A DNA stretch of 64,000 bases from Procambarus clarkii (GCF_040958095.1 NC_091227.1:20437499-20501498), one strand, 5' to 3'. Positions 47,540-61,107 are shown, counted from the first letter of the stretch. Notes: generated by a model not told the origin, from the letters alone. Program-made: numbers and translations.

Positions 47540-47990
47540 ACAAGGATCAATGTCCCCACAGCCCAGTCTCTGACCAGTTATACAGTAAAGGAGTATACAC
47601 TGTATATGCAAAATATATCTTGCATTCAGGACACAAAATATTTATTCCGTGCCTGCAGTTCTTGAGTATTTTAGGTATTTTCTCTATGCCTTAGAGGAAA
47701 CATTATTTAGCAGAGTAGCTAAATATGGAATATCGAGCATGACAAATTTTTTGTCAATTTCATTCCTGTTGTCGGGGACAGGCAACCTGTACTTGGGCTT
47801 ATCGACGTTTTCCTAGGTCACCTACTAACCTTTCCCAGATGCCGCCCACAACAGTTGCCTAACAAATGCCTATTTACTGTTAGGTGAACAGAGGCATCAG
47901 GTGGAAGGAAAAATTCCCTATCATTTCTGTCCTGCCATGGAATCAAACCTGGGATCCTCAGTTGTGAGTCAAAGACTAGACCACTGTAAT
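47540..47990 (+). mobile_element. LINE-tail / tRNA-like composite SINE
   Basis: Starts ATGTCCCCACAGCCCAGTCT, contains TATTTACTGTTAGGTGAACA and ends in a tRNA-like part (minus strand GGATCCCAGGTTTGATTCCA). Modules are in the same order as at 8041-8290. A short AT-rich stretch interrupts it at 47577-47760. Confidence 0.55.
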
Positions 47991-48526
47991 AAGCAGTGCT
48001 CCTCGAATTTATATAAGGGAGGCCACTTTAATTATTTTCAAGAGCTTCAATATATGAGCACATCTCTAAAAAGGCTATATAATTTTTAATAGCAGTATTA
48101 AAAGAAACAGACTATCTATAACAGTTATTATTTACACAAATTTACAATGATAATAGAAGCTGTTTACACTAAACAAGTTGCCGTACCCACCATATTATGT
48201 ATTACCATTGTTTTGTCATTGATTCTGAACCATTAGTCCATTTTAATCAATTATTTCTTTGCTGAAAACAAATAATCAGCATACTAGTACTTTCATTAGA
48301 CTCATCATAGAATAAAGAATATACAAGTGGAGGAACTGACGACAGTCAAGTTTTTTCAAATTAGCCAATACCAGCCAGCCTTCACAACTTCCAGTGGTAC
48401 TGAACAATTGCTTGGTGCACACAAGTGTTCCCTCTCTGATTAAGCAAAGTTATTCTCCTAAACTGCAGAATATTTATATTTAGTACAGTACTAACAATAT
48501 CCTATGTATGAAAAACTCTTCCAGTT
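47991..48526. other. Downstream flank of mRpS31; no element recognised
   Basis: AT-rich. On the minus strand, AATATAAATATT lies about 50 nt past the mRpS31 stop and could be a variant poly(A) signal. I find no canonical AATAAA within 500 nt. Confidence 0.35.
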
Positions 48527-51500
48527 TCATACGGTGTTTTCTTTACCAAGTTTAGGAGAAGATTCTATTGCCCCAAGTTCCTTCAGCAACTGTTCCTTTT
48601 CTGCAAAATAGTTCTTATACCACTGTATGTGCGCGTGCTTACGCTCCACAGTGATGTAAGGATTTTTGGAAAGTCCGGTGCACACTAATTCCATGAAGTT
48701 TCTGATGGGTCCGCGCGGTGGACACCAGCCCTCTAGGTGACGCTCCAAGAAGACATGCTCGTGGAATCCAACACTCTTCTCCTCCTCAAGGCCTACAAGC
48801 AATTAAAATTTAATTATCTCTTTCATATTTATTACCAGGAGTTTGAGTGGGATAGGATGAAAAAGACAAAAGTTAGTTTTATTCTAAAGTCTTTAAATAC
48901 ATTAGTTTTTATGTGCAAATACTGAAAATATATCAAACAAAACCATTTGTTTCAAAAATTCAACCATGTCTGATTAGAAAAAACTGTCAATCCCAAATAT
49001 TTGTAAAGCTCATTATTAGGAATTAAGGCAGCATAGATCAGATCTGCATAGATTGGAAAACCTAAAACACAAAAAGATGGACAGTTTTGGATCATTATTC
49101 TTCAACTTTAATAGTTAATATAGAATATTATGTTCCTGAGCTTTAACTAGGTAATCTTTTCAAAGGTGTTTCAATAGGTGCTTCCTCTTATTGGCCTACA
49201 GGCCTTCTGCAGTTACATATATTCTTGTTTTTTATATTAACATATTGCAGTGTGTCAGCAGGTGACCTGACCACTGAACCAAGTCCTGAGAGCCTCAAGA
49301 GACAACTTCAACACCCCAGTAATTAGACAATGGATGATCATAGATGAATATTTCAATACAAGATAACTCAATGTGTAAAATTATTTCCCCTGGGTATTAA
49401 ATAATTATCAAAAGAAGGCACTAAACCAAGAAGGCTACGTAGCACCGTGAAATGAGCGGAACAATCAGAAGGTGCTAAATATCACCAACGATGCCAATAC
49501 GAGAACAGAAACGCATAAGGGGAACGATATCAAAAGTATCCGATTCACCAAGAAGTCTTTCGAGGGACAAGTGACCGCGAGGGACATTTGGAAAGCAAGA
49601 CACACACTTGTCCTGGAAGTCAGAACCCCTGGGTATTAAGTGTTGTCTAATTGCTGATGTCACAAAAGTATAGAATATACTGTACATATTATTTCCCACA
49701 AAACTTTATTTTATGACTAGGACAATATTATGAAATTTACCATTTCCAAAACATTACTTGGCACTGAATTGATCTATCAACTTGCAGTAATTTTCCAGCC
49801 CTTGCTGGATGCTTTGAAGAATAATGAGTATGACTGGGCAATCATCAGAGACTTCAAAAGGGGTGGCTCTCCAAGGTGGCTTTACTAAGTTTCCCTGCTA
49901 TCTTAGCCTTTAGGACAGTAGGAACACCAAGGCACACTACCACAGGTGGGACTGACCACAGCAGACTAAATTCTCTGTGGGGAAGGAACTGCATCAAGTG
50001 GGAGCCACTGGTGGAACCTGGGAAGGTGCTGTTACCACCACTGCACATCAAACTGAAACAATTTGGCATAGCACTAGATAAGGAATTGACAGCCTTCAAG
50101 TACTGTACCTTCAAGACTTCTTCCCTAAGCTAAGGAAAAGGTAAAAACCGGTGTCTTAGTTGGATCATAGATAAAAACAAAAAGATCCTGGTGTTCCTAG
50201 GAATTTTCCAAGAATATCACTAGGAAGGAGAAAGCCATTAATAACAGCTTTATTGCAGTGGTTTGGGGTTTCCTTGGGCAATCACAAAGCCAAAAACTGT
50301 GGAGCTGGTGAAGAGCTACAGCACAATGGGCTGCAGGATGTCCCTCAAAGTCCGCATCTGTGACGCTCGTCTTGATAAATTCAAGAACATGGAAGCGTAA
50401 TCAGAGGAGCAAGGGGAAGAGCCTCCACCAGGCTACGCTGGCCTTTGAACAGCAGCATCAAAGACAGCATAATGAGAACATGATTGGAGACTGATTTGTG
50501 AAAGTGATTTACAGTGTAATCATAAATCTTGAAAACTACTCGCTTCTAAATCTCTTGTGGTCATGTTGGATAACTTTTGTATAATATATATACACATTAA
50601 TTTTTATGTCTTTCTGACTTTGTAAATAAAAAATACAAATTTACCCATTTTTCTCATTGGAAAGAGATAAAATTCAAAGTATTGTTATCCTGGTCACAAA
50701 ACCTAAGCTTGAGAGGAATAATAGCCATTTTTACACTTTTTAGGCATAAGCAATTAGGTAATTAAACTTACTACCCAGAAACAAAAATTGTGATACCAGT
50801 ACAATGCAAAATATAATACCCATGTTAGATTGGTCAATCTTCTCTTCAAAAGGGCCAATATAGCTTACTGGACTGACCATTGGTGCAAAGAAAGCCCATC
50901 TCTTGGACTGGGTCAAAATACAGTATTAATTACATAGTATTTAAGTTAATATCTCAATAAATGCATCTATAAACATGATTGTGATGCTATTTTATAGATA
51001 AACTGCTCTTTCAGAAAATATAATAGAAATTTACAAAGCCATTAAGCATATTTCTTATTTACTTACGACAAAATAAGAAAGAGCTAGCTAAAAACCAGCA
51101 CCTTACCTTAAATGTATACATATAAATGATGAAGACTCAAACACAGAGCAACTGATAAAAAATAACTATTTGAGGATGGAATGCTTAAGAAATATGAATG
51201 AAGAAAATCAAACAATATAATAAACTATAGTACAAAGTTGGTAGGAAGAGAGTAGACAGACACAATGGGTGTTACCACTTACAATGAAGTCACATTAACG
51301 TGATGTATCGAAAAGAAAATCAGGAGCAGCCATGAGGAGGGTTGGAACCTGTACACTTGATACTTTCACGCAAACACCCTAAATGTTTGCTTGGGAGTAC
51401 CCTGTACCTTTGGTATTACTATTATATGGATAAGTGAGCTGTGTTACACAGGTGCTATATAACAAGAAACAATTATGAAACACCTTACCTCAATATATTA

Positions 51501-54500
51501 GTTCTTAAATGGAACAATTTGATGAAAGGATGCTATGAAATTAAAACAAATAAAAAATGAAATCTTACCAACTTCATTATCAATGGGGAATGTCCATAAT
51601 TTGCCTTGCTTTGTCCACTGTATCATTTCAACAAAAGCATTTTCAGGTGGGTGAGACACAGACTGCTGTACCTCCCGCTGGTGTGTAGTCTCCCATACGG
51701 GTAACAAAGGCGCGGCCTCTGCCATACTTTTCCTTTCCTTGCTCGGCTCTTTGCTAAAAATGCCAAGGCATTCTGTACCAAAAAGGTCAACAGGAGCCAG
51801 TGTTCTGGAATGAATAATTCAAGTATTAATATGTATAAATTGTGATCAGAAAGTAACAAGACATCAAAGTCTGCATATAAATTGTGATCAGAAAATAACA
51901 AGATGTCAAAAACTGGATATAAATTGTGGTCAAAAAGTAACAAGATGTCAAAGGCTAGATATAAATTGTGATCAGAAAGTAACAAGATGTCAAAGACTAT
52001 AACCAGTCTTTGACATCTTGCATTGTTGCTTTCTGGTCATAATTTATAACCAAATTATGACCAGAAAGCAACAATGAAAGATGTCAAAGACTGCAATTTA
52101 CTGGAACAGTACTAGTAGTTCCAAATTTGTCACCAGCGAAGTTTAGACATTTTAGCAATTAAACACATTTGTCTGTACTTGCTTCATAGAAATTTAGTCT
52201 TTGTACTGCATTCACAAATCCTAGGTTTGGATTTCTTTGATGCTGGCATAATAAAGATGGTTTTAAGATGATGCAAATATTTCAACCTGCATAGTGACTA
52301 TATAGAAGAGTTAGGTTGGTAAATAAAATTAATATTACTAAAATGATTTTATGACTATAGCTCCAAGAACGCAAATACTGAGTTTCTTAGTACAGTATTG
52401 GCAATTTGGCAAATCCTTTAACTTGGACACCCACGGTGTCCACTACCCCAAGAAACTTGCCTTGTTCAAGGTATAGTATCATATCAGCCTGACATTAATC
52501 ACCTTCTCTAATAACTTGAACAGGAACAAAGTTAAAGTAATGGGACACAAATTGGTTGTAAGGCTATGAGTCTTTCCTCTGGATATCATACTTCCTCTTC
52601 CAGAGCCCTTCTCCAATTAATAGAGGAAAACTCCCTCCTGCCTTATTGTTATATAGTGTAATCACATGTTTTTTGTGATATTCTGCACTGTATACAGTAT
52701 CTAGAAGGAAGATTATTGTCTACAGAGAATGTGTCCCACATGTCAAGATCATTGTTCTTAACTCTGAGAGACTGTAAGGAACACTGCACACTTTCCTTCT
52801 GCATGAACTGTAATCACGTCCAAAGGTCTCCTGTTAGCCGCAGTCGTACAAAAGCAGTTCACTTCAGAGACTTGAAAAGTTGTTGACCAATGCAATGGTT
52901 ACAGCTCTTGGATCAGTTATTATGGTCCCATTTAGCCACAACATAAAATGAGAGAACAAGGTTTACAGACTTATCAGGTTTAATTCTCTTCCATCAGGCC
53001 CAGTACACATTGAGGTATCAGGCCACAACTGTCCTAAGTGCACAGCAAGCTGCAATACATTTCTCATTCAACCAAGGGACTGAACATCTCTTGTACATAC
53101 AGTATGTAAAGTTATTACAGTTAAAAGTGTCATTAGACGAAAATTCCTGGATGAATTTGAAGAAAGTAGAACAGTGCCAAATAGAACTAGCAGGTCCATT
53201 GTTCATCACAATGAAATGTGTGAAGTAAAACATGTGTATGGGGCAAGTAACAAAGTCAGTAGACTAACAGATGTCACAGCTCGTATAAGACTTGGCTACA
53301 CAAGTATCTCTGGCAGTTTGGCTTGTATTGGGATCTAGATGAAGTAAAGTGTAAAGTGTGTGGACAAAGACAGGAACACACACTCGAACACTATATCTTG
53401 GATTGTAATAAAATTGAGCCATTTAGAGACAAATCTAAGCTTACTCTGTATGATATGGCAACCTATCTTATTACCATGGATAAATTACCTGAAATCCTTT
53501 CACTGTATATACATTTCGCTTCCAGTAGATAAACGACATATGAGATTAAGAAACAAGTAGTGTATTGTGAGGACTAATAATAAACAGAAGCTCCTCTACT
53601 CTAGGATAGAGTAGAAGCTCTAGCTCCTAGAGGAAGCTGCTCTACGACAAAACAGAAGCTCTGTAATATCTCCATTGGTCAAACTATTATGTATTAGCGA
53701 CAAGACCTACCATTAATGTATAATGACTTATTGTAAATATATAGCTCTTGAGATAGCACTTTCTCTGTAATTAGCTGACATTGTAACTATAACGTGTGAA
53801 GGATAGATGAAATTGTTTATGTAATAATCTAAGATGAGGTCTGATAAAGACCTTTTGTGCCCTCTGTAATGCTTTTTGCGCTACCGCTCACAGGATGAGT
53901 ATGGGGTGCACAATAAACTAGCTGCCTCTGGCAGCAACAATCAAATTGTACATACAGTATAAGTCGAGGCCGGGCTCAGGGAGTAGAAGAACTCCCAGAA
54001 CCCTCTCCAGGTATGCTCCAGTACAGTACCTGTGGTCCCGAATTTTGCAATTACAGTATCTCGGCACAACAGCCGAGATATGAAAAGCTACACAGCTGCA
54101 ACAATGTCAAAATCGGCGACTCCTTGAGAGGCAACTTAGATTCTGGTGTCCTTACATGGATCAATACCTCCTCTTTTTAATTCATTCTATAGATTTTCTC
54201 CAGAAAAATGATTAAAGTATCGTTTTTCTGTTTTTTATTTTATTTTGAATGCCAACAGCTGTCTTAAGTGGCCAGTGACATAAAATGTGACCTTATCTGC
54301 CTTACATGTTTAGATAATCAATAAAATACAGTACATGCTTTTGAGCACTTTGCATATTTCTTTATACTGTACTATATAATATGACTTTACAAATAAATCA
54401 AGTTGCCAAACAAAGTAAACTAAAGAATAAGAAAGTAGACTTGTGCCACAAATGCCCAGTGTGAAGGGTGGTAAACCACATATAAAATAATCCAAAAATC

Positions 54501-57500
54501 TGCCCCCCCCCCCCCTAAAAGAAATTAAAGATTTTAGATTCTTGATTATTTCAAAATTAATAAAATAACATACAAGATGCAAAATTAATTGTTATGAACA
54601 CTGTCATTTTTATGGTTTACTAACAAAAATTAAGTAAGAATTTCTGCATCTGGTAAGTGACAGGAATTTACATTTCCCAAGCTTCAAAGACTTTAAGCAG
54701 CCAAGTTACTGACTTTGCCAGTGGAGAGGATGCATGTTTTTGCCTCATGGTCTGATTATATACTGTGCTTATATGCACAAAAATCATATGTTTTCCACAC
54801 AAAACAACTTGAAAATCACTTTCAATAAATATATAATGAAGCATACTAAAAAAAAATAAACCTAGTAAATTATGTGCATCTTATGTGCTGGAAAAACCGT
54901 ACCAGTATTTAATACACAATATTCTAATACTGTAAATAACCTTACAGAATTCTCGAGACTAGAGGCACAACAGGTGCTAAGAAAAAGAATATTAACTTTT
55001 AAAAGACTAACCTGGGTTCAGATTTACTCGTAGTCCTTTGCCACCTTCTTTGGTCCTGTGCTCCATCTCTCGAACCTCTCTGGGAAGCCTCGTGCTCTCG
55101 ATCGTAACGCTTAGGACGAGGAAATTCCCGTACTGACTTGCTCTGCTTTCTCTCGACTTTCATACCCACAAGCAAATCACTAAGAGGCATGGAAAGGAAT
55201 AGAATTGTGTTAAGTTGGTGTTAAGCTGATGAATGCAATATAAATCAGCATTTAGAACAATAGGATCTACAGGCCTCAAAAATGAGCATAACCCTTAAAT
55301 ACTTCAAATCATCTCTAGTGTCCTCATCACTCTTCTGAATGTTGACAAACTGAGTAATATCGAGTACTGAATACTGAGTACTGAGGTGGATACTCAATTT
55401 TCTGTCAAACAGAACACAGAGTAATAGTCAATCAAATAAAATCAAGTCCAAGTGTAGTTAAAAGCTCTGTACCTCAAGGTATAGTACTTGCACCACTACT
55501 TTTCCATATTCTTATATCAGATACATATAGACAAAAATACAAGTCTCAGCTTCATATCATCCTTTGCAGATGACACAAAAATCGGCATGAAAATTACCTC
55601 TGCTGAAGACATCGAAAACTACAAGCAGATAATAAAGTTTTTTGACTGGGCAGCAGAAAATAACATGTTTAACAGTGATAAATTCCAGGTACTCAGGTAC
55701 AGTAAAAATGAGGACCTTAATCATAATACAGGGTACAAAACACAATCACATCTGCCCATAGTAAGAAACAACATGTAAGGGATCTTGGAATAATGATGTC
55801 TGATGATCTAACACTTAGGGAGTATAACCAAGCAAATATTGCATCAGCCAGAAAAATGATAGCATGGATTACGAGAACTTTCAAATCCAGGAATCCCTCA
55901 CACCTGTTGTACTATTCAAATCACTTGTGCTGTCCTGTCTTGAATATTGCTCAGTATTTACTTCCCCCTTCAGAGCAGGAGAGATTGCTGAAATAGATGG
56001 AATACAGAAAATATTCAGCATACATAGGCACGATAAAACACCTAAATTATTGGGATCGTCTCAAAGCTCTCCAAATATACTCACTAGAAAGGAGATGAGA
56101 GATAACAAATAATATAAATGTGGAAAATACTGGAGGGTCAGGTCCCAAATCTACACAGTAAAATAAAAACATACTGGAGTAAATGATATGGAAGAAAATG
56201 AAGAATAGAGCCAGTGAAGAGCAGGGGTGTCACAGGCACAATCGAAGAACACTGTATAAACATCAGAGGTCCACAGTTGTTCAACATACTCCGAGCAAAT
56301 ATAAGAAATATTGCCAGAACAACCATGGCCATCTTCAAGAAAAAACTAGATAGTTTTCTTCAAGAAGTGCTGGATATGTGGGCCTGTTGGCCTCTCCAAG
56401 CATCAGCTTGTTGGACCAAGTTCTCACAAGTCAAGCCTGGCCTCGGGCCAGGCTTGGGGAGTAGAAGAACTCCCAGAACCCCATCAAACAGCTCAAGTAG
56501 GTAAAATACCAACTAGATTTCTATGTCCGTAAAAATATTCTTATTTTTCTATTATCAAAAAACCAACAAATTAAAATAGAAAAATGAATATCTAAAGATC
56601 TAAAATTATACTACAATATATTGATATGTTACTGATAAATATGCAGGATTGTTTAATTATTATAAAGTTACAAAAACCAATTGAAGAAACTTGGTGAAAT
56701 GGCAGACCATTTTGTATGAAATAGGTCAGAGTGCTAAACAGACCAACTCAATAATATTTGAGCAGAACAAAATTATAGACCTACTTGGTGTCATCCTGAA
56801 AAAATTATACAATTGCTCTTGATTAAGTGATGGTCATAGGTGTCCAGAAAGATATATGGTAATAAACTCGACAAAATAGCTGAGGAATGACAAATGAGAA
56901 CATATGACATTCTATTTTGATTACCATGTGTATTTCAAAAGTATTTTTACATCTTTATTTTCATAATTCTTTATTTATTAAAGTTAGTATATTTTCTTTG
57001 TGGAGATTAGTGGTATTTGGGTAGAATATAAGGTAAATGCCACAGTTATCAAGTAATGGGAAGAGACCAGGAGTTGAATTATATCCGACTCCAAGTCAGT
57101 TTGCAAGCCTCCCATGACTACTGGGAGACTTCATTAACCTATTACAACCATATGGTCAACATTGGTTTTCAAACACTGACAAATCAATCATCTCATGATG
57201 ACGACCACATTTCACTAGACAATTAACACTAGACAATATCCACACTTTGAGGGGTTAAACGTTCTCATAATCTCTTCATTAAATCTGGGTTTTCTTGGCT
57301 TAACTAATTTTTCCACAAAACTTTTACTTTCATCATACAAAATAGAGGGCAAATAAATACAAAATTACCTCAGAGCAACTGGTTTTTCATCAGGCAATTC
57401 ATTTGCAGCGTGCGATCTCAGAGCAGACAGCAACTCAGACTCGGTGGCCTTTGTGTCACCACCCAGATTTTCTGCCACTTCTTTGGTTGCAGAGAGAAGC

Positions 57501-60500
57501 TCAGATCCTACAAAAGTACAGTACATGTACATGATTAAAATTTTAGAACTTTTACAGCATGGTTCAAAATTTTGTCAGATTCTTGAATAAGGCAGCAAGT
57601 GAGAACTAAGACACAGTAACATGGCTGAAGATATGATGACCAAACCACACATCAGAAAATGGAGAAACGACAACATATCAGTCCATCCTGGACCATCATC
57701 AAGTCGTGTGAGGACTTGACAATGGCCCAGGACGGACCTATACGTCGTCGTTTCTCCATTTTCTGATGTGTGGTTTGGTCATCACATCTTTTCTAGTAAA
57801 TTATGAGGCATTCCACAAAAAAAAATTTAATACATAAAATAATAACAAAATAATGCCTTGAGTTTGTAAAAAGTCTTTGCCTGAACAAACTTCTGCTGCT
57901 GCTCCCACAGATATAGTGATAATTCGCACATTATTAAGATCACATTATAGTCCAGTGGGAACATATGGCACAGATGTCAAGACCAAATGAAACACATTGA
58001 AACAGTAAATCTTCTTCCCTATTATTTTCCCCAAAATCCACAAAGGTGGGGATTTTGTGCTTTATAGACACATTGGTTAAACATGACTATGAGGCAAATC
58101 CCTACTGAATAGAGTAATCTTAGCCTCTCTTCTATCCTTTTTGTCACACTAGAGGCTTCACAAAGCACAATCAATTGCCTTTCAGCTCACTAGAGTTGGC
58201 AATCCCACCCAAAAGTTGTGTTGCTCGAAAGAAAGATGAATGCATGAAACGGTGGCAAGAGGTACTGATGTATGAAATGTGACCAAAGGAATCATTTGTG
58301 TGAAGAGAAAGGAAATTCAATTTGCTCTTCTTAATTTAAAACTGCCACCAGAAAGTGAGGATAACTGATTAGCATTTTATTATGTGGTCTATAGTATTGT
58401 GAATAAATTTAGTAGAAAACAAACAGTTGTTTTAGAGGTATTTAATACTGTATCTATTATTGTTAAATTGGCTACAACTGTAACAAATAAAAAGCATTTT
58501 CAGCTAATTACAGTATTAAAATACATTACAAGGGGAAAAAAAGAAAGGCCAACACAGAAAGAGGATTTATACTGTTAACACAGTATTATATTGACTACAA
58601 ATCAGCAGCACGTACTTTACTTGTAATCCAAGCTGATAAAACAACCTGGTCTCTCACCCAATGCGTCACATTTTGTACAGACTCGACCAATCCATTCAAA
58701 ATGCAATATACAGTACAGGCTGTATTAGTAAAAATTAAAGCATTTTAATATTAATATTTCCTATGCACCAGCCTCAATTTGTTAAGTGGGTTTTTTGGTT
58801 TCGTACATTTCTGGTTAGGCAAATCAGATGTATTTTTAAACAGTGGCAAATCGAGAAAATGTACTGGAGGACAATATCGTTAACTAGATTACTGTATTTT
58901 GCACAAGTTTTTCAGTTTCTAAATGAAACCGTAAGTCACATAAGCATGAAAGGAATGTATTTGTACATTTAACAATCTACAAAGAAATGCATCTGCATAA
59001 TTTAACAGTTAGATAACAGAAGTACAGATGTTATTTACCAATGAGAGGATCAGCTGCCTGAGCAGGCTCTTTACTCTTGTCCTTTTTCTTCTGTCGAGCT
59101 TTAGGTCTAGACAGTTTCAACGTGGGCTCCACTGGTATGATCTCTGCCTGAAAGAGATTATAAATTATTCATAATTCAACTTCCATAAACATACAGAAGG
59201 CACACAGATTTAGTCATAAAAAATTTAAAATTCAATTATTAATGAAAAAGTTTAAGTAATACTGTGTACACAAAATTTTAATCAAATCACAGTACAGTAG
59301 TTAGTTATTAAGTACAGTACAAAGGTAAAACAGATCAATTGAGGTCACTGTCATAAGAATGGTAAAAAATATAAAAGTACTTTCAAAATATTCAATTCTT
59401 ATGCCTAGAATTAAACAAAATGTGTTTTGTGCAATTTTTTCATTTTTAGATCATCAGAAATTTATTAATTTACTATACTTCACTTTTAATGATGGTGTTG
59501 CTAACTCTGATGCAGGAATAAAATGACATACATACATCCAAGAAGTCACTTGAGTCAATATAATCTAGAGACATTATACCTACTGTTATTATGAGAAACA
59601 AAATCTAATCCTTACTGTAGCTAGTGATGTGAGAAGATCATTAAGCTTTTTCTTGGCAGCTGTGCCTTTATCAACTACATTCTCTTCTTTCTTTTCAACA
59701 ATTGACTCTTCACTAACTTGGGCTGCTATCTGTCCCTTTTCAGTAACAACCTTCTCACCCTTTTGTGGTAATATCTCGTCCTTGGTCTCTTGTTTCACTC
59801 CAGTCAAAGCTTCTTCAATCTTTTGCCCTGTGGCAATCGTGTCTACTGAGTGGTCAATTTTGTCTTCTTCGTAAGGCACCTCCATTTTTTGTGTGGCATC
59901 TTGTTTGTTATCCTGAGAATGGTCTTTATCTATCGTAGAGGACACCATTTTATGTAACGACCGATCTTGCTTCACTTCTGTGAGAAGCTTCTCAGAACTC
60001 TGTGCAATCTCCAGCTTTCCTTCATTCAGAGATTCTTCAGTCCTCAATGCAGTTTTATTTATGTCTCCTGTCTGTTCTTGTTGCTTTTCTGTTTGAGATT
60101 TCTGTATCTCCTCCACTGGTTTGGCATCATCTGGAGGAATCTTACAAAATGCTCGGGTTTGATGCCAAGGTCGAAATCCATATCTGAAAACAAAACAAAA
60201 ATAACAGCCTAGTCCAGCAAATTTTTGTAATAATAAAACCCACTAACTTATGATACTGCAAATGTAATAACTGTCAATATGCATGCAGTTAAAGGCAAAA
60301 TCTTTACAAATATTGTAATTTTAACTTAAAATACTGATTACATATGTACATGCCTCTATAAAAATATGATTTTGTGAAATTTCATCATTCATTATCAAAG
60401 CAGAGTATATAGCTGCTTGAATAAGACATAAGCAATGCCTTTTAAATGTAAAGGCATATACGTACAGTGAAACTGCAATAGTCTAGAGACCTTTATGTTA

Positions 60501-61107
60501 CAGAAAGAATTTGCTACTGGAAACCATTATCCTGATAATAGATTCTAGATAATCAGAGTAGCTTTAATGAACGAGCTTGACCTGGCAAAAAAAAACCCAA
60601 CATATACCTACATCAACATTAAGTCAGAGTCCTTAGATTAGTATGTGCTACAGACACCAACGATACACTTAACAGATCACTTATTGAAATGGGATTAAAT
60701 CACAAATGCTTATAACCTTTATTAATTAACCTTTATTACTAACGGAACACTAACGGAACTCTAACCTTTATTAATTTGAAAACCCAGACATATAGAAAGT
60801 AATGCTAATAGTTTATTTATATCCTTTCTGCAATATCAATTAAGTTATCCTTTCACGTATAGTGCAAAAAAAAAATATTTAATGTACTGCTAAGGCTTCA
60901 CCGGGTGCTTGGAAAAAGCAAGGTACAAGTTCCTATTTTAACGATATATTAACCATGATCTACACCCTTGAGCCCTAAACTAAATTAATGTAAACTTTCA
61001 TGTTGAAACTATCTGTAATATTCTGCAAGATAACTCCCCCTAAGCACATACCCGTTGAGGACCACACGAAGGGCTTGAGCAGCCCTCGGACGCAAGGCAG
61101 CAGCCAT
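48527..61107 (-). CDS. mRpS31: Mitochondrial small ribosomal subunit protein mS31 (MRPS31), 513 aa, 7 coding exons
   Basis: Nuclear gene for a metazoan-specific protein of the mitoribosome small subunit. Model: join(61052-61107, 59616-60183, 59039-59147, 57369-57507, 55012-55179, 51569-51804, 48527-48792), all GT-AG with matching phases, 1,542 nt. Residues 1-30 ([20 protein letters not shown]...) are Arg/Ala-rich with no acid, a typical mitochondrial presequence. Residues about 40-245 are a long Lys/Glu/Gln-rich low-complexity region, mostly the 568-nt exon 2. Conserved family blocks follow: [11 protein letters not shown] (291-301), [10 protein letters not shown] (354-363), [15 protein letters not shown] (about 407-421), FHEHVFLE (435-442), [10 protein letters not shown] (453-462), GLSKNPY (465-471) and WYKNYF (483-488). 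The protein is longer than the human one (395 aa) because of the low-complexity region. The start is the first ATG of a short exon. Introns range from 468 to 3,207 bp and carry LINE, MITE and pseudogene insertions. I matched the family by eye from its C-terminal blocks. Confidence 0.95.
49790..50510 (+). pseudogene. Degenerate copy of a repeated arthropod protein gene (function unknown)
   Basis: Across several frames the plus strand gives [50 protein letters not shown] and SEEQGEE. I recall a family of unnamed arthropod proteins, often multicopy, with [10 protein letters not shown] and GCxMSLKxH...SEEQGERFHQ blocks. The reading frame is broken by stops and frame changes at about 50130, 50220 and 50400, so it is dead. 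It sits in intron 6 of mRpS31 on the opposite strand. Whether the family is a transposon product or a host gene is unclear to me. Confidence 0.55.
51834..52004. repeat. 42-bp tandem repeat, four copies
   Basis: Copies start TATAAATTGTGATCAGAAAG at 51834, 51876, 51918 and 51960 (42-bp step). They begin 30 bp upstream of the acceptor of mRpS31 exon 6, so they occupy its branch-point region, and lead straight into a large hairpin. Confidence 0.9.
52005..52092. repeat. 41-bp near-perfect hairpin
   Basis: Arms 52005-52045 and 52052-52092 are inverted copies with 40 of 41 matches and a 6-nt loop (ATAACC). The arms are made of the same sequence as the adjacent 42-bp repeat (AGTCTTTGACATCTTG). The hairpin lies in intron 5 of mRpS31, about 200 nt upstream of the exon 6 acceptor, and would fold strongly in the pre-mRNA. 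Confidence 0.95.
53010..53945 (+). mobile_element. LINE 3' end with zinc knuckle and 3' UTR
   Basis: Plus strand reads [20 protein letters not shown] followed by CNKIEPF and a stop at 53532. This is the C-x2-C-x(n)-H-x4-C terminal motif of non-LTR elements, preceded by a frameshifted [12 protein letters not shown]-like stretch. The 3' UTR up to 53945 matches 13670-13896. The element is truncated and frameshifted, in intron 5 of mRpS31, antisense to the gene. Confidence 0.7.
55488..56505 (+). mobile_element. LINE (CR1-like) RT fragment with FADD catalytic motif
   Basis: Plus-strand frames give [19 protein letters not shown] (the F/Y-x-D-D palm motif), [49 protein letters not shown] and, further on, [18 protein letters not shown] and [14 protein letters not shown]. 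The order matches a non-LTR RT from palm through C-terminus. At least four frame changes or stops. Located in intron 4 of mRpS31, antisense. Same family as 11823-12600 (minus). Confidence 0.85.
57634..57784. mobile_element. Foldback MITE, 151 bp, with 38-bp perfect outer arms
   Basis: Outer arms 57634-57671 and 57747-57784 are perfect inverted repeats (TGATGACCAAACCACACATC at the left). The inner part (CCATCCTGGACCATCATCAA against AATGGCCCAGGACGG) continues the palindrome with mismatches. Located in intron 3 of mRpS31. It resembles a foldback family I recall as abundant in decapods. Confidence 0.85.

Noticed and set aside
60002-60212. Plus-strand frames rich in Leu/Phe
   Set aside because: Antisense shadows of mRpS31 exon 2.
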